A program made the position numbers and the translations under genes. The notes under the pieces are model-generated. The model worked only from the letters and a program-made list of their open reading frames with translations. It did no database searches and had not been told where the DNA came from. A stretch of 64,000 nucleotides of DNA from CAVSEK01 sp963726975 (GTDB lineage Bacteria > Actinomycetota > Actinomycetes > Mycobacteriales > SCTD01). The stretch lies in NCBI GenBank assembly GCA_963726975.1, contig CAVSEK010000004.1, positions 62,001-126,000 of the forward strand. Reading direction: 5' to 3'. Shown in pieces: positions 17,107 to 24,775 of this stretch; the first letter of the stretch is position 1; the number at the start of each line of letters is the position of its first letter.

Positions 17107-19113
17107 ATGACGACCTACCTGGTCACCGGTGGCACCGGCTTCCTGGGGCGCAACCTGCTGGCTCGGCTCGCCCGTCGAGAGGGCGCGACGGTGCACGTGC
17201 TCGTGCGCGAGGCGTCGGTCGCGCGGCTGGCCCGGCTGACCGCCGGGCTGAAGGGACCGGCGACCTTCGAGCCGCTGGTCGGGGACATCCGCGCCGAGCT
17301 GCTGGGGCTCGACGACGCGACGCTGGAGCGGCTGTCCGGCACGGTCGACCACGTCGTGCACCTGGCCGCGCTCTACGACATGACCGCAGACCTCGCGGAC
17401 AACGAGGACCTCAACATCGGCGGCACCCGCCGGGTCGTCGAGGTCGCCACCCGGCTGGGGGCCCGCCACCTGCACCACGTGTCCTCGATCGCCGTCGCCG
17501 GCGAGCACCGGGGCACGTTCACCGAGGACATGTTCGCGGAGGGCCAGGAGCTGCCCTCGCCGTACCACGCGACGAAGTACGAGGCGGAGCGCCTGGTGCG
17601 GGAGCAGACCGCGGTGCCGTGGCGGGTCTACCGCCCGGTCATCGTGGTCGGCGACAGCCGGACCGGCGAGATGGACAAGGTCGACGGCCCGTACTACTTC
17701 CTCCCCTTCCTGACCAGCATCGGGAGCCTGCCGCTCGCCGGTCGCGTCCCCCTCGTGCTGCCCGACCTCGGCGACACCAACGTGGTGCCCGTCGACTACG
17801 TCGCGGACGCGATGGACGCCCTCATCGCCGAGGAGGGGCTCGACGGTCGCGCGTTCCACCTCGGGCACCCCCGCATGCAGCCGCTGCTCGACGTCTACAA
17901 CGCGCTGGCCCGGGCCGCCGGAGCCCCGCAGGTCGCGGTCGGCCTGACGCGGCGGCTGCTGCCGCCGGCGACCTCGCTGCTGCAGCTGGCCGCGCAGCTG
18001 CCCGGCGTGCAGAGCGTCGCCGAGGTCACCGCCGCCCGGTTGGGCATCCCCCCGTCGGTCATCCCGCACAGCACGTTCCGCGCCGACTTCTCGACCGCGG
18101 CGACCCGCGAGGTGCTCGACGGCCTCGGCGTGGCGCAGCCGCCGGAGTTCGCCGAGTACGCCAACACGCTCTACGCCTACTGGAAGCAGCACCTCGACCC
18201 GCTGCGGGCCCGGCGCAAGACGCCCGGCCGCAGCCCGCTGACCGGCCGCACCGTCATCGTCACCGGCGCCTCCTCCGGCATCGGCCGGGAGGTCGCGCTG
18301 GCCGTCGCCGCCCGGGGCGGCGTGCCGCTGCTGCTCGCGCGGCGGGCCCCCGAGCTCGAGGCGGTGCGCGACGAGATCGTCGCCGCCGGCGGCAAGGCGC
18401 ACGTCTACACCGTCGACCTCACCGAGCAGGACTCCGTCGACGCCTGCGTGAAGCAGATGCTCGCCGACCACGACGGCATCGACATGCTCGTCAACAACGC
18501 GGGCCGCTCGATCCGCCGGTCGGTCAAGCTCTCCTACGACCGGTTCCACGACTTCGAGCGCACCATGACGCTCAACTACTTCGCGCCGGTCCGCCTCGTT
18601 CTCGCCCTGCTGCCGCACATGACCTCGCGCCGCTTCGGCCACATCGTCAACGTGTCCTCCATCGGCGTGCAGACCAACCCGCCGCGCTTCTCGGCGTACG
18701 TCGCGAGCAAGGCGGCGCTCGACGCCTTCAGCCGCGTCGTCGCGACGGAGGTCGTCGGCGACGGGGTGACCTTCACCAACATCCACATGCCGCTGGTGCG
18801 CACGCCGATGATCGCGCCGACGACCATCTACGACCGCTTCCCGACGCTGTCCCCGACCGAGGCCGCCGGGCTCGTCCTGCACGCGCTCGAGGACCAGCCC
18901 AAGCACGTCGGCACGACGCTCGGCACCGTCGCCGTGGTGGCGAACGCGCTGGCGCCCAAGCTCGTCGACGCGGTCCTGCACACCGCCTACCACCTGTTCC
19001 CGGACTCGACGGCGGCCACCGGCGGGTCGGCGGCCCGCCGGGCCACGCCGCCGGAGGCGCTGTCGCGCGGCGCCGTGGTGCTCAGCCGGCTGCTGCCGGG
19101 GGTGCACTGGTAG
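17107..19113 (+). CDS. Two-domain fatty acyl-CoA reductase-like SDR protein (AcrA1 type)
   Basis: A 668-residue fusion of two Rossmann dehydrogenases. Domain 1 (1-370) is an extended-SDR/thioester-reductase type: TGGTGFLGRN at 6-15, HLAALYDM, SSIAVAG, and the active-site YHATK near 158. Domain 2 (about 375-590) is a classical SDR: TGASSGIGRE, NNAGRSI, NVSSIGVQTN, YVASK. This architecture matches Mycobacterium AcrA1 and bacterial fatty acyl-CoA reductases that make fatty aldehydes or alcohols; substrate not proven. ATG at 17107 has GGGGGAG upstream. It converges with the diiron oxygenase across a 460-base gap and lies beside desaturase genes, which supports a lipid role. Confidence 0.87.
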   Translation: MTTYLVTGGTGFLGRNLLARLARREGATVHVLVREASVARLARLTAGLKGPATFEPLVGDIRAELLGLDDATLERLSGTVDHVVHLAALYDMTADLADNEDLNIGGTRRVVEVATRLGARHLHHVSSIAVAGEHRGTFTEDMFAEGQELPSPYHATKYEAERLVREQTAVPWRVYRPVIVVGDSRTGEMDKVDGPYYFLPFLTSIGSLPLAGRVPLVLPDLGDTNVVPVDYVADAMDALIAEEGLDGRAFHLGHPRMQPLLDVYNALARAAGAPQVAVGLTRRLLPPATSLLQLAAQLPGVQSVAEVTAARLGIPPSVIPHSTFRADFSTAATREVLDGLGVAQPPEFAEYANTLYAYWKQHLDPLRARRKTPGRSPLTGRTVIVTGASSGIGREVALAVAARGGVPLLLARRAPELEAVRDEIVAAGGKAHVYTVDLTEQDSVDACVKQMLADHDGIDMLVNNAGRSIRRSVKLSYDRFHDFERTMTLNYFAPVRLVLALLPHMTSRRFGHIVNVSSIGVQTNPPRFSAYVASKAALDAFSRVVATEVVGDGVTFTNIHMPLVRTPMIAPTTIYDRFPTLSPTEAAGLVLHALEDQPKHVGTTLGTVAVVANALAPKLVDAVLHTAYHLFPDSTAATGGSAARRATPPEALSRGAVVLSRLLPGVHW

Positions 19114-19208
19114 GTCGCCCCTCACGCGCCGGCCGGGTGGGGGACGCCACGCTCAGGAGGCACGGCACTGCGCGGGTGCGTTGCGCGGGGGCGCACGGAG
19201 CGCTCGCC

Positions 19209-19230
19209 GCGTTGCGTCCAGGCGCAACGC
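19209..19230. terminator. Hairpin between convergent genes, possible bidirectional terminator
   Basis: GCGTTGCG-TCCAGG-CGCAACGC: perfect eight-base stem with a six-base loop, about 100 bases after the acyl-CoA reductase stop. No T-run follows, as is common in very GC-rich actinobacteria. Confidence 0.5.
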
Positions 19231-19425
19231 TGCGGGACCCGCACCCGGCGCTGCCCCGGGGACGCCAGCGGCGACCGTCGGAGGCGACGGCGGCGAGCCC
19301 GGAGCAGGCGCGGGCGCGTTCCCGGCCGGACAGATCGCCCCGGCACCCGCCGAGGAGGGCGGGCGGGGCACGTCGTCGGGCTGCACCTGCTGCGGCTGCC
19401 ACTGCTCGCGCACCACGCGCCGCCC

Positions 19426-19460
19426 GTCAGGGTCAGGGTCAGCGTCAGGGTCAGGTCAGG
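19426..19460. repeat. Tandem GTCAGG hexamer array
   Basis: Five consecutive six-base units (GTCAGG, GTCAGG, GTCAGC, GTCAGG, GTCAGG) plus a partial unit. The core GGGTCAG also occurs in the 12-bp repeats at 10304-10363. It lies about 115 bases downstream of the diiron oxygenase stop. Confidence 0.85.
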
Positions 19461-19573
19461 TCGGCGCGCCGGCCGCGCCGGGTCCGCGGAGGCGCCACCC
19501 CGCCGCGCCGAGGACGGCCACCCGACGGCGTACGGGCCGGAAGGGACGCGGACGGCGCCGCGACACGCACCGG

Positions 19574-20681
19574 TCAGGCGGTGCGGCCCAGCTCGACGGT
19601 CGCGTCGACGACGGCGGCGGACGCCGCCAGCTCGCGCTTCTCGCGCGTCGACGGCCTCGGCGATGTCCTCGTCCTGCTTCATGAGGGCGTTGAGGTCGAC
19701 GCCGGCCATGTCGAGCACGCCCATGTCGGCGTAGGCCTTCTGCACCTTGTCGCCCCACAGGCCGATGTCCTTGACGCACGGGACGATCCGGCTGAACAGC
19801 AGCGACTGGTAGGCCTGGAAGTACGGCGAGGTCTTCACGGCCTCCATGCACGCCGGCACGTCGAAGCCCATGTTCTCCCAGACCTCCTGCATGCGGAAGC
19901 GGTCGCGCATGAGGTAGCAGCCCTCGACGACGAACTCCTCGCGCTCCTCGCGCTCCTTGCTCGTCAGCTGCGCGTAGTAGTCCTTGAGCGCCATGCGGCC
20001 GAACGCGACGTGCCGCGCCTCGTCCTGCATGACGTAGGCCAGGATCTGCTTGGGCAGCGGCTTGGTCGTCATGTCGCGCAGCACGCCGAACGCCGCGAGC
20101 GCCAGGCCCTCGATGAGCACCTGCATGCCGAGGTAGGGCATGTCCCAGCGGCTGTCGGTGAGGGTGTCGTCGAGCAGCGACTTCAGGTACGGGTTGATCG
20201 GGTAGAGCAGGCCGACCTTGTCCTGCAGGAAGCGCGCGTAGGTCTCGGCGTGCCGGGCCTCGTCCATCGTCTGCGTGGCGGCGTAGAACTTGCTGTCCAG
20301 GTCGGGCACCGACTCGACGATCCGCGCGGAGCAGATCATCGCGCCCTGCTCACCGTGCAGGAACTGGCTGAACTGCCAGCTGGTCAGGTGCAGCGACAGC
20401 TCGTCGATCGCCTTCTGGTCACCCTCGATGCGCTCCCACTGGTCGGTGCCGTAGATGCCGATCGTCTCGACCGGCAGACCCAGCACGTCGTGCGGCTCGA
20501 CCTCGAGGTCCCAGTCGATGCGGTGCACCTGGTCCCACTGCTTGTCCTTGCCCTTCTGGTAGAGCGACAGCAGGCGGTCGCGCCCGTCGTCGTACTCCCA
20601 CGTGAAGCGGGACGCGCCCTGCATCTCGACGTCCCACGTCGCGTGCTCCGCCGGGATCGTGTAGAGGTCGTGGGTGCTCAT
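19574..20681 (-). CDS. Ferritin-like diiron oxygenase (AurF/R2-like), frameshifted near C-terminus
   Basis: Helical-bundle carboxylate-bridged diiron enzyme of about 368 residues. Putative metal ligands occur in four expected helices: HGEQGAM (Glu, about 110), DEARHAET (Glu/His, about 140), EGLALAAF (Glu, about 190) and DEARHVAF (Glu/His, about 225). The pattern is that of class I diiron oxygenases/AurF-like N-oxygenases; substrate unknown. The frame breaks at 19642-19646 after AEAVDA; dropping one C lets it continue EKRELAASAAVVDATVELGRTA to a stop at 19574. ATG at 20681 overlaps the TetR stop (ATGA), so TetR and the oxygenase form one operon. The neighbouring acyl-CoA reductase and desaturase suggest lipid oxidation. 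Confidence 0.82.
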
Positions 20682-21253
20682 GCGGGGTCTCCCGGGGTGG
20701 GTGCGGTGGGCAGCAGGCGGGCGACGAGGTGCGCGACGTCCCGCGCCACCTCCTCGGCAGGACGGCCGGGCAGCACGAGGTGGCTGACCGTGAGGCGGGT
20801 GACGACGTCGGCGACGAGGCGCACCTCGTCGGCGGGCAGCGCGGGCCAGTGGCCGAGCAGGTGCGCGGCGCAGTGGTCGCGGGCGACGTCGAGGATCGCG
20901 TCGGCGCGGGTGGTCACCAGGGGCAGCAGGTCGCCGGCGTCGTCGGTGAGCACCGCCTTGAGCAGCGGGTTGGCCGCCGCCTCGCGCAGCGTGTACTCCG
21001 TGGCCGCGCCGACCGCCTCGGCCGGGCTGCCGCCGTGCTCGCCGTACGCCGCGGCGGCCCCCGCCAGGTAGCGCTCGGCCTCGCGCATCGCGAGTGCCTG
21101 CGCGAGGCCGTCCTTGCTGCCGAACTCGTAGTAGAGCGTCTGACGGCTCAGCCCGGCGGCGCGGGCGACGTCGGCCATCCGGGTGCGCGCCCAGTCGCCC
21201 GCCAGCACGGCGTCGGCCGCGGCGTCGAGGAGGGCCTGCCGGGTGGGTGACAC
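20678..21253 (-). CDS. TetR-family transcriptional regulator
   Basis: A 191-residue TetR repressor with the N-terminal helix-turn-helix TRMADVARAAGLSRQTLYYEFGSKDGL (split over residues 25-52) and a divergent ligand-binding C-terminal half. GTG start at 21253. It is the first gene of a two-gene operon with the diiron oxygenase and sits directly after a promoter region with a perfect inverted repeat and several TGACAC half-sites, so autoregulation is likely. It may also act on the desaturase-reductase promoter at 23530-23590, which shares the half-sites. Confidence 0.9.
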   Translation of the reverse strand: MSPTRQALLDAAADAVLAGDWARTRMADVARAAGLSRQTLYYEFGSKDGLAQALAMREAERYLAGAAAAYGEHGGSPAEAVGAATEYTLREAAANPLLKAVLTDDAGDLLPLVTTRADAILDVARDHCAAHLLGHWPALPADEVRLVADVVTRLTVSHLVLPGRPAEEVARDVAHLVARLLPTAPTPGDPA

Positions 21254-21263
21254 ACCTCACACG

Positions 21264-21288
21264 TTGACACAGATGCGCCCGGTGTCAA
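21264..21288. promoter_or_regulatory. TetR operator: perfect inverted repeat overlapping its promoter
   Basis: TTGACAC-N11-GTGTCAA, seven-base perfect arms, 10 bases upstream of the TetR start. On the minus strand the right arm supplies a TTGACA that fits a -35 box. Further GTGACAC and GTGTCA half-sites flank it at 21247-21253 and 21305-21310. Confidence 0.75.
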
Positions 21289-21314
21289 GACACCCGTGCC
21301 GTCGGTGTCATGGG

Positions 21315-22430
21315 CTACGGCAGGGCCAGCCGGTTGATGCGACGCAGCACCTGCAGGTACTGCTTCTTCAGCGACCCGCTCGTGTACTCGATGCCGTACT
21401 CCTCGCACAGCGCGCGCACCTGCGGCGCGAGCTCGGCGTAGCGGTTGCTCGGCAGGTCCGGGAACAGGTGGTGCTCGATCTGGAACGACAGGTTGCCCGT
21501 CATGAGGTGGAACAGCGGGCCGCCGTCGAGGTTCGCCGAGCCCATCATCTGGCGGACGTACCACTGCCCGCGGGTCTCGCCGTCGAGCTGCTCCTCCTCG
21601 AACTGCACCGCCCCGTCGGGGAAGTGGCCGCAGAAGATGATCGCGTGCGACCAGACGTTGCGCACCAGGTTGGCGGTGAGGTTGCCCAGCAGCACGGGGG
21701 CGAAGAACGGGCCGGCCAGCGCCGGGAACAGCAGGTAGTCCTTGGTGAACTGCTTGCGCACCTTGCGGCCGATCCCCTTGAGGACGCCCCAGGCCTCCTT
21801 CGTGCTCTTCTCGCCCGACAGCACCTTCTCGACCTCGAGGTCGTGCAGCGCGACGCCCCACTGGAAGAACACCGACAGCGCCACGTTGAGCACCGGGTTG
21901 AGCAGGTAGTACGGGTTCCAGGCCTGCTCCTCGCTCATCCGCAGGATCCCGTAGCCCACGTCGCGGTCCTTGCCGACGACGTTGGTGTAGGTGTGGTGCA
22001 GGTAGTTGTGCGAGTGCTTCCAGGCCTCGCTCGGGCTCATGGTGTCCCACTCCCAGGTGCTGGAGTGGATCGTCGGGTCGCGCATCCAGTCCCACTGGCC
22101 GTGCAGGACGTTGTGGCCGATCTCCATGTTCTCCAGGACCTTGGCGACCGACAGCGCGGCGGTGCCCGCGAGCCAGCACGGCGGCAGCACGCCGGCGAAC
22201 AGCAGCGCGCGACCGGCGACCTCCAGGCGGCGCTGCGCGGCGATCACCCCGCGGATGTACGCGGCGTCGCTCGCCCCGCGGTCCGCGAGCACGGCGTCGC
22301 GCAGCTCGTCGAGGCGGCGGCCGAGCTCCTCGACCTGCTCCGCGGTCAGCTCCGCGGTCGGGGTCGAGGGGACGGGCAGGAGCGGGGGGCGGGTCTCGAG
22401 GACGGGCGGGTCGAGCAGGGCGGTGCTCAT
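21315..22430 (-). CDS. Membrane fatty acid desaturase, DesA3-like
   Basis: Acyl-CoA/acyl-lipid desaturase of 371 residues that introduces a double bond with electrons from the adjacent reductase. Three histidine boxes that bind two irons are present: GHNVLHGQ (about 105), HSHNYLHHTY (about 140) and QIEHHLFPDL (about 310), separated by hydrophobic membrane segments. ATG at 22430 has GGAGG at ideal spacing; longer in-frame starts are nonconserved. It lies 28 bases downstream of the reductase gene, forming an operon like desA3 (Rv3229c)-Rv3230c of Mycobacterium tuberculosis, where the product is oleoyl-CoA. Confidence 0.93.
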   Translation of the reverse strand: MSTALLDPPVLETRPPLLPVPSTPTAELTAEQVEELGRRLDELRDAVLADRGASDAAYIRGVIAAQRRLEVAGRALLFAGVLPPCWLAGTAALSVAKVLENMEIGHNVLHGQWDWMRDPTIHSSTWEWDTMSPSEAWKHSHNYLHHTYTNVVGKDRDVGYGILRMSEEQAWNPYYLLNPVLNVALSVFFQWGVALHDLEVEKVLSGEKSTKEAWGVLKGIGRKVRKQFTKDYLLFPALAGPFFAPVLLGNLTANLVRNVWSHAIIFCGHFPDGAVQFEEEQLDGETRGQWYVRQMMGSANLDGGPLFHLMTGNLSFQIEHHLFPDLPSNRYAELAPQVRALCEEYGIEYTSGSLKKQYLQVLRRINRLALP

Positions 22431-22458
22431 GCGGACCTCCGGGAGGAGTCGGGGCGGG

Positions 22459-23529
22459 TCAGGCGTCGAGGACGACGTCGCCGCACGGGGTGGTGATGCA
22501 GGTCTGGACGAGGTCGCCGGGCTCCCCGGCGGCCTCACCGGTGCGCAGGTCGCGCAGGACGCCGGAGCGCAGCGGCACGACGCAGCCGAAGCAGATGCCC
22601 ATGCGGCAGCCGCTGGGCAGCAGCACGCCCGCGTCCTCGCCGGCGGACAGGACCGGGCCGCCGGCCACGGCGGCCGTCCGGCCGGTGCGGGCGAAGGTGA
22701 CGGTCCCGCCGTCGCCGGCCCCGGGCGCGAGCCGCGCCGCGAAGCGCTCGGTGCGCAGCACGCCGCCGCTGCGCGCCCAGTGCGCCTCGAGCGCGTCGAG
22801 CAGCTCCGCCGGCCCGCAGGCGTACGCGGCGCGCTCGGCGCGGTCGGGCACGAGGGCGTCGAGCTGCTCCGGGGTCAGCCGGCCGTCGGCGCGGGTGTGC
22901 CGCTCGACGAGCCGGCACCCCGGGTGGTTCGCGGCGAGGGAGCGGAGCTCCTCGCCGAGCACGACGTCCTCGCGGGTGCGGGCGCTGTGCACGAGCACGA
23001 CGTCGGCCAGCGGGCCCCGGGCGGCGAGGTCGCGCAGCAGGCCGACGACCGGGGTGATGCCGCTGCCCGCGCTGATGAGCAGCAGCCGCTCGGGCAGCGG
23101 CGACGGCAGCACGAACTCCCCCGCCGCGCGGTCCAGCCGCAGGAGGTCCCCGGGGCGGACCTCGCGGGCCAGCACCGTCGAGACGACGCCGCCCGCGACC
23201 GGGACCACGGTGACGGAGAGGAGGCCGTCCGGGCGGGGCGGCGAGGTCAGCGAGTAGGAGCGCGACTGCACGACGCCGTCGACCTCGACGCCGAGGCGGA
23301 CCCACTGCCCGGCGAGGTGGCCGGTCCACCCGGCGCCCGGCCGCAGCACCAGCGTGGTCGCCCCGGCCGCCTCCGGGCGGACCTCGACGACCCGCGCCCG
23401 CAGGTCGGTCGTGGACCACAGCGGGTCGAGGAGGCCGAGGTAGTCGTCGGGCAGCAGCGGCGTCGTCAGGCGCGCCGCGCCTGCGAGCAGGCGGTCGCGC
23501 AGCCGGGGGGTGCTCGTCGTCTGGACCAT
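22459..23529 (-). CDS. Ferredoxin reductase-type electron donor for the desaturase
   Basis: A 356-residue flavin/iron-sulfur oxidoreductase that passes electrons from NAD(P)H to the desaturase. Order: FAD-binding barrel with RSYSLTSPP (Arg-x-Tyr-Ser, about 95-103), NAD-binding domain with LLISAGSGITPVVGLLRDL, and a C-terminal plant-type [2Fe-2S] domain with CRMGICFGC, about 28 residues, then QTCIT. ATG at 23529. First gene of the desaturase operon; the promoter is shared head to head with the MerR gene. Closest remembered relative is Rv3230c. Confidence 0.92.
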   Translation of the reverse strand: MVQTTSTPRLRDRLLAGAARLTTPLLPDDYLGLLDPLWSTTDLRARVVEVRPEAAGATTLVLRPGAGWTGHLAGQWVRLGVEVDGVVQSRSYSLTSPPRPDGLLSVTVVPVAGGVVSTVLAREVRPGDLLRLDRAAGEFVLPSPLPERLLLISAGSGITPVVGLLRDLAARGPLADVVLVHSARTREDVVLGEELRSLAANHPGCRLVERHTRADGRLTPEQLDALVPDRAERAAYACGPAELLDALEAHWARSGGVLRTERFAARLAPGAGDGGTVTFARTGRTAAVAGGPVLSAGEDAGVLLPSGCRMGICFGCVVPLRSGVLRDLRTGEAAGEPGDLVQTCITTPCGDVVLDA

Positions 23530-23550
23530 GACACCACCTGAGCACAGGTC

Positions 23551-23594
23551 TGTGTCACATGCAACGCTTGACCGACCGTATGCTGTGTCACATG
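23551..23594. promoter_or_regulatory. Two TGTGTCACATG operator boxes 33 bp apart in the divergent promoter
   Basis: Identical 11-base boxes at 23551-23561 and 23584-23594, 33 bases (three helix turns) apart. They bracket the -10 of the MerR gene; the second covers its start codon. TGTG-T-CACA inside each is palindromic. A GGTGTCA half-site lies at the reductase start codon. The same TGTGTCA core occurs at the TetR operator. Confidence 0.65.
23579..23584 (+). promoter_or_regulatory. Leaderless -10 hexamer of the MerR gene
   Basis: TATGCT seven bases before the ATG at 23592; this decides that start over an earlier ATG at 23559. Confidence 0.6.
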
Positions 23595-24362
23595 GTCGAG
23601 GACGACAGCGGTGTCGAGTGGCTGACCATCGACGAGCTGGCCCGGGCGAGCGGCGTGACGGTCCGCAACATCCGGGCCCACCAGGCCCGCGGCCTGCTGC
23701 CGCCGCCGCAGGTCCGGGCCCGCACCGGCTACTACGGGCCGGAGCACCGGGCCCGCCTCGAGCTGGTCTCGGACCTGCAGGGCGAGGGCGTCAAGCTCGA
23801 CACCATCAAGAAGCTGCTCGAGACGACCGGCGGCTCGACCGAGCAGGTGCTCGTCTTCCTGCGCACGGTGCGGGGGCTGTTCGCCGAGCCCGAGGGCGAG
23901 ATCGTGTCCACCGCCGAGCTGGCGGAGCGCTTCGGCGCCGACGACCCCGGGCTGCTGCGCAAGGCCCAGCGGATGGGCCTGCTGCGCCAGGTGGCCGACG
24001 ACTCCTTCCAGGAGGTCAGCCCGCGCCTGGTCGGGGCCGGGGCAGCGCTCGCCGGGCTCGGCATCCCCCTCGAGCGCAGCCTGGACGTCGTCACGCAGCT
24101 GCGCCGGCACGCCGACGGCATCGCCCGGCTCTACGTGCAGGTCTTCCTCGACGAGGTGTGGCGGCCCTTCGACGCCTCGGGCCGGCCCGAGCAGGAGTGG
24201 CCGCGGGTGCACGAGACCATCCAGCAGATGCGCCGGATCGCGGGCGAGGCGATGCTCGCCGTCCTCGCCTCGGCGGTCAGCGACCGGCTGGACGTCGTCT
24301 TCGGGCGCGAGATCACCCGGAACGTCAAGGCCCCCGACAAGGGGACCCGGGCCGAGCAGTAG
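23592..24362 (+). CDS. MerR-family transcriptional regulator
   Basis: A 256-residue regulator with an N-terminal MerR winged helix (LTIDELARASGVTVRNIRAH...GYYGPEHRARL, residues 10-60) and a long C-terminal domain without the cysteines of metal sensors, so an organic or lipid-like effector is more likely. Start chosen at 23592 from the -10 spacing; ATG 23559 would place the -10 inside the gene. It is divergent from the desaturase operon and its promoter has duplicate operator boxes, so it may control itself and the desaturase. An EthD-like gene follows after ten bases. Confidence 0.85.
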   Translation: MVEDDSGVEWLTIDELARASGVTVRNIRAHQARGLLPPPQVRARTGYYGPEHRARLELVSDLQGEGVKLDTIKKLLETTGGSTEQVLVFLRTVRGLFAEPEGEIVSTAELAERFGADDPGLLRKAQRMGLLRQVADDSFQEVSPRLVGAGAALAGLGIPLERSLDVVTQLRRHADGIARLYVQVFLDEVWRPFDASGRPEQEWPRVHETIQQMRRIAGEAMLAVLASAVSDRLDVVFGREITRNVKAPDKGTRAEQ

Positions 24363-24372
24363 CGTGCGGCGC

Positions 24373-24690
24373 ATGATCAAGGCGACGGCGTACTACACGC
24401 CCCCCACGGACCCCTCGGCCTTCGACGAGCACTACGCGGCGGTGCACGTGCCCCTGGCCCGGCGGCTGCCCGGTCTCGTGCGCTTCGAGAGCGGCAAGGT
24501 GCTCGCGACCGCCGACGGCAGCCCGGCGCCCTACCACCGCACCGCGGACCTCTACTTCGAGGACATGGACGCGGCCGGCGCCGCCTTCACCTCCGACATC
24601 GGCGTCGAGACCGGCCGCGACGCGCGCGAGCTCGCCGAGCGCACCGGCTCGCAGTTCAGCCTGACCTTCACCGCCGTCGACCCCTCCTGA
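24373..24690 (+). CDS. EthD-family dimeric barrel protein
   Basis: A 105-residue small alpha+beta barrel protein of the EthD family: IKATAYYTPPTDPSAFDEHYAAVHVPLARRLPGL at the start (with the conserved FDxHY...H pattern) and a second beta-strand half. These proteins often accompany oxygenases; the reaction is unknown. ATG at 24373 is ten bases after the MerR stop (an in-frame GTG at 24364 is the alternative). A GC-rich hairpin terminator follows. Confidence 0.8.
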   Translation: MIKATAYYTPPTDPSAFDEHYAAVHVPLARRLPGLVRFESGKVLATADGSPAPYHRTADLYFEDMDAAGAAFTSDIGVETGRDARELAERTGSQFSLTFTAVDPS

Positions 24691-24698
24691 GGACCTCC

Positions 24699-24729
24699 CC
24701 CCGCCCGGCCGCACCGTGGCTGGGCGGGG
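24699..24729 (+). terminator. GC-rich hairpin terminator after the MerR-EthD operon
   Basis: CCCCGCCCGGCC, seven-base loop, GGCTGGGCGGGG: a 12-base stem with one G-U pair, nine bases after the EthD stop. No T-run. Confidence 0.6.
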
Positions 24730-24761
24730 GCCGGGCGGGGGCCGGACGACGGTCCTGCGCC

Positions 24762-24767
24762 TACTGT
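24762..24767 (+). promoter_or_regulatory. Leaderless -10 hexamer of the AMP-forming ligase
   Basis: TACTGT eight bases before the ATG at 24776. Confidence 0.5.
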
Positions 24768-24775
24768 CGTGCGCG

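Larger units (their letters stand above)
19114..19573. other. 460-bp gene-poor spacer between convergent lipid genes
   Basis: No convincing gene. It contains a strong hairpin (19209-19230), a GTCAGG hexamer array (19426-19460) and low-complexity Pro/Ala-like coding shadows on both strands. A possible 87-codon reading frame (complement of 19153-19416) has no homology I recognise and no good start signal. Confidence 0.6.

Noticed and set aside
14212..19125. Open frame of over 1600 codons on the minus strand
   Set aside because: It is the antisense shadow of aroA, rsgA, the glycosylase and the acyl-CoA reductase; composition is Arg/Gly/Pro-biased and it has no motifs.
19153..19416. Possible 87-residue gene in the convergent spacer
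   Set aside because: Pro/Ala-rich, no start signal, overlaps a hairpin; reported only as spacer.
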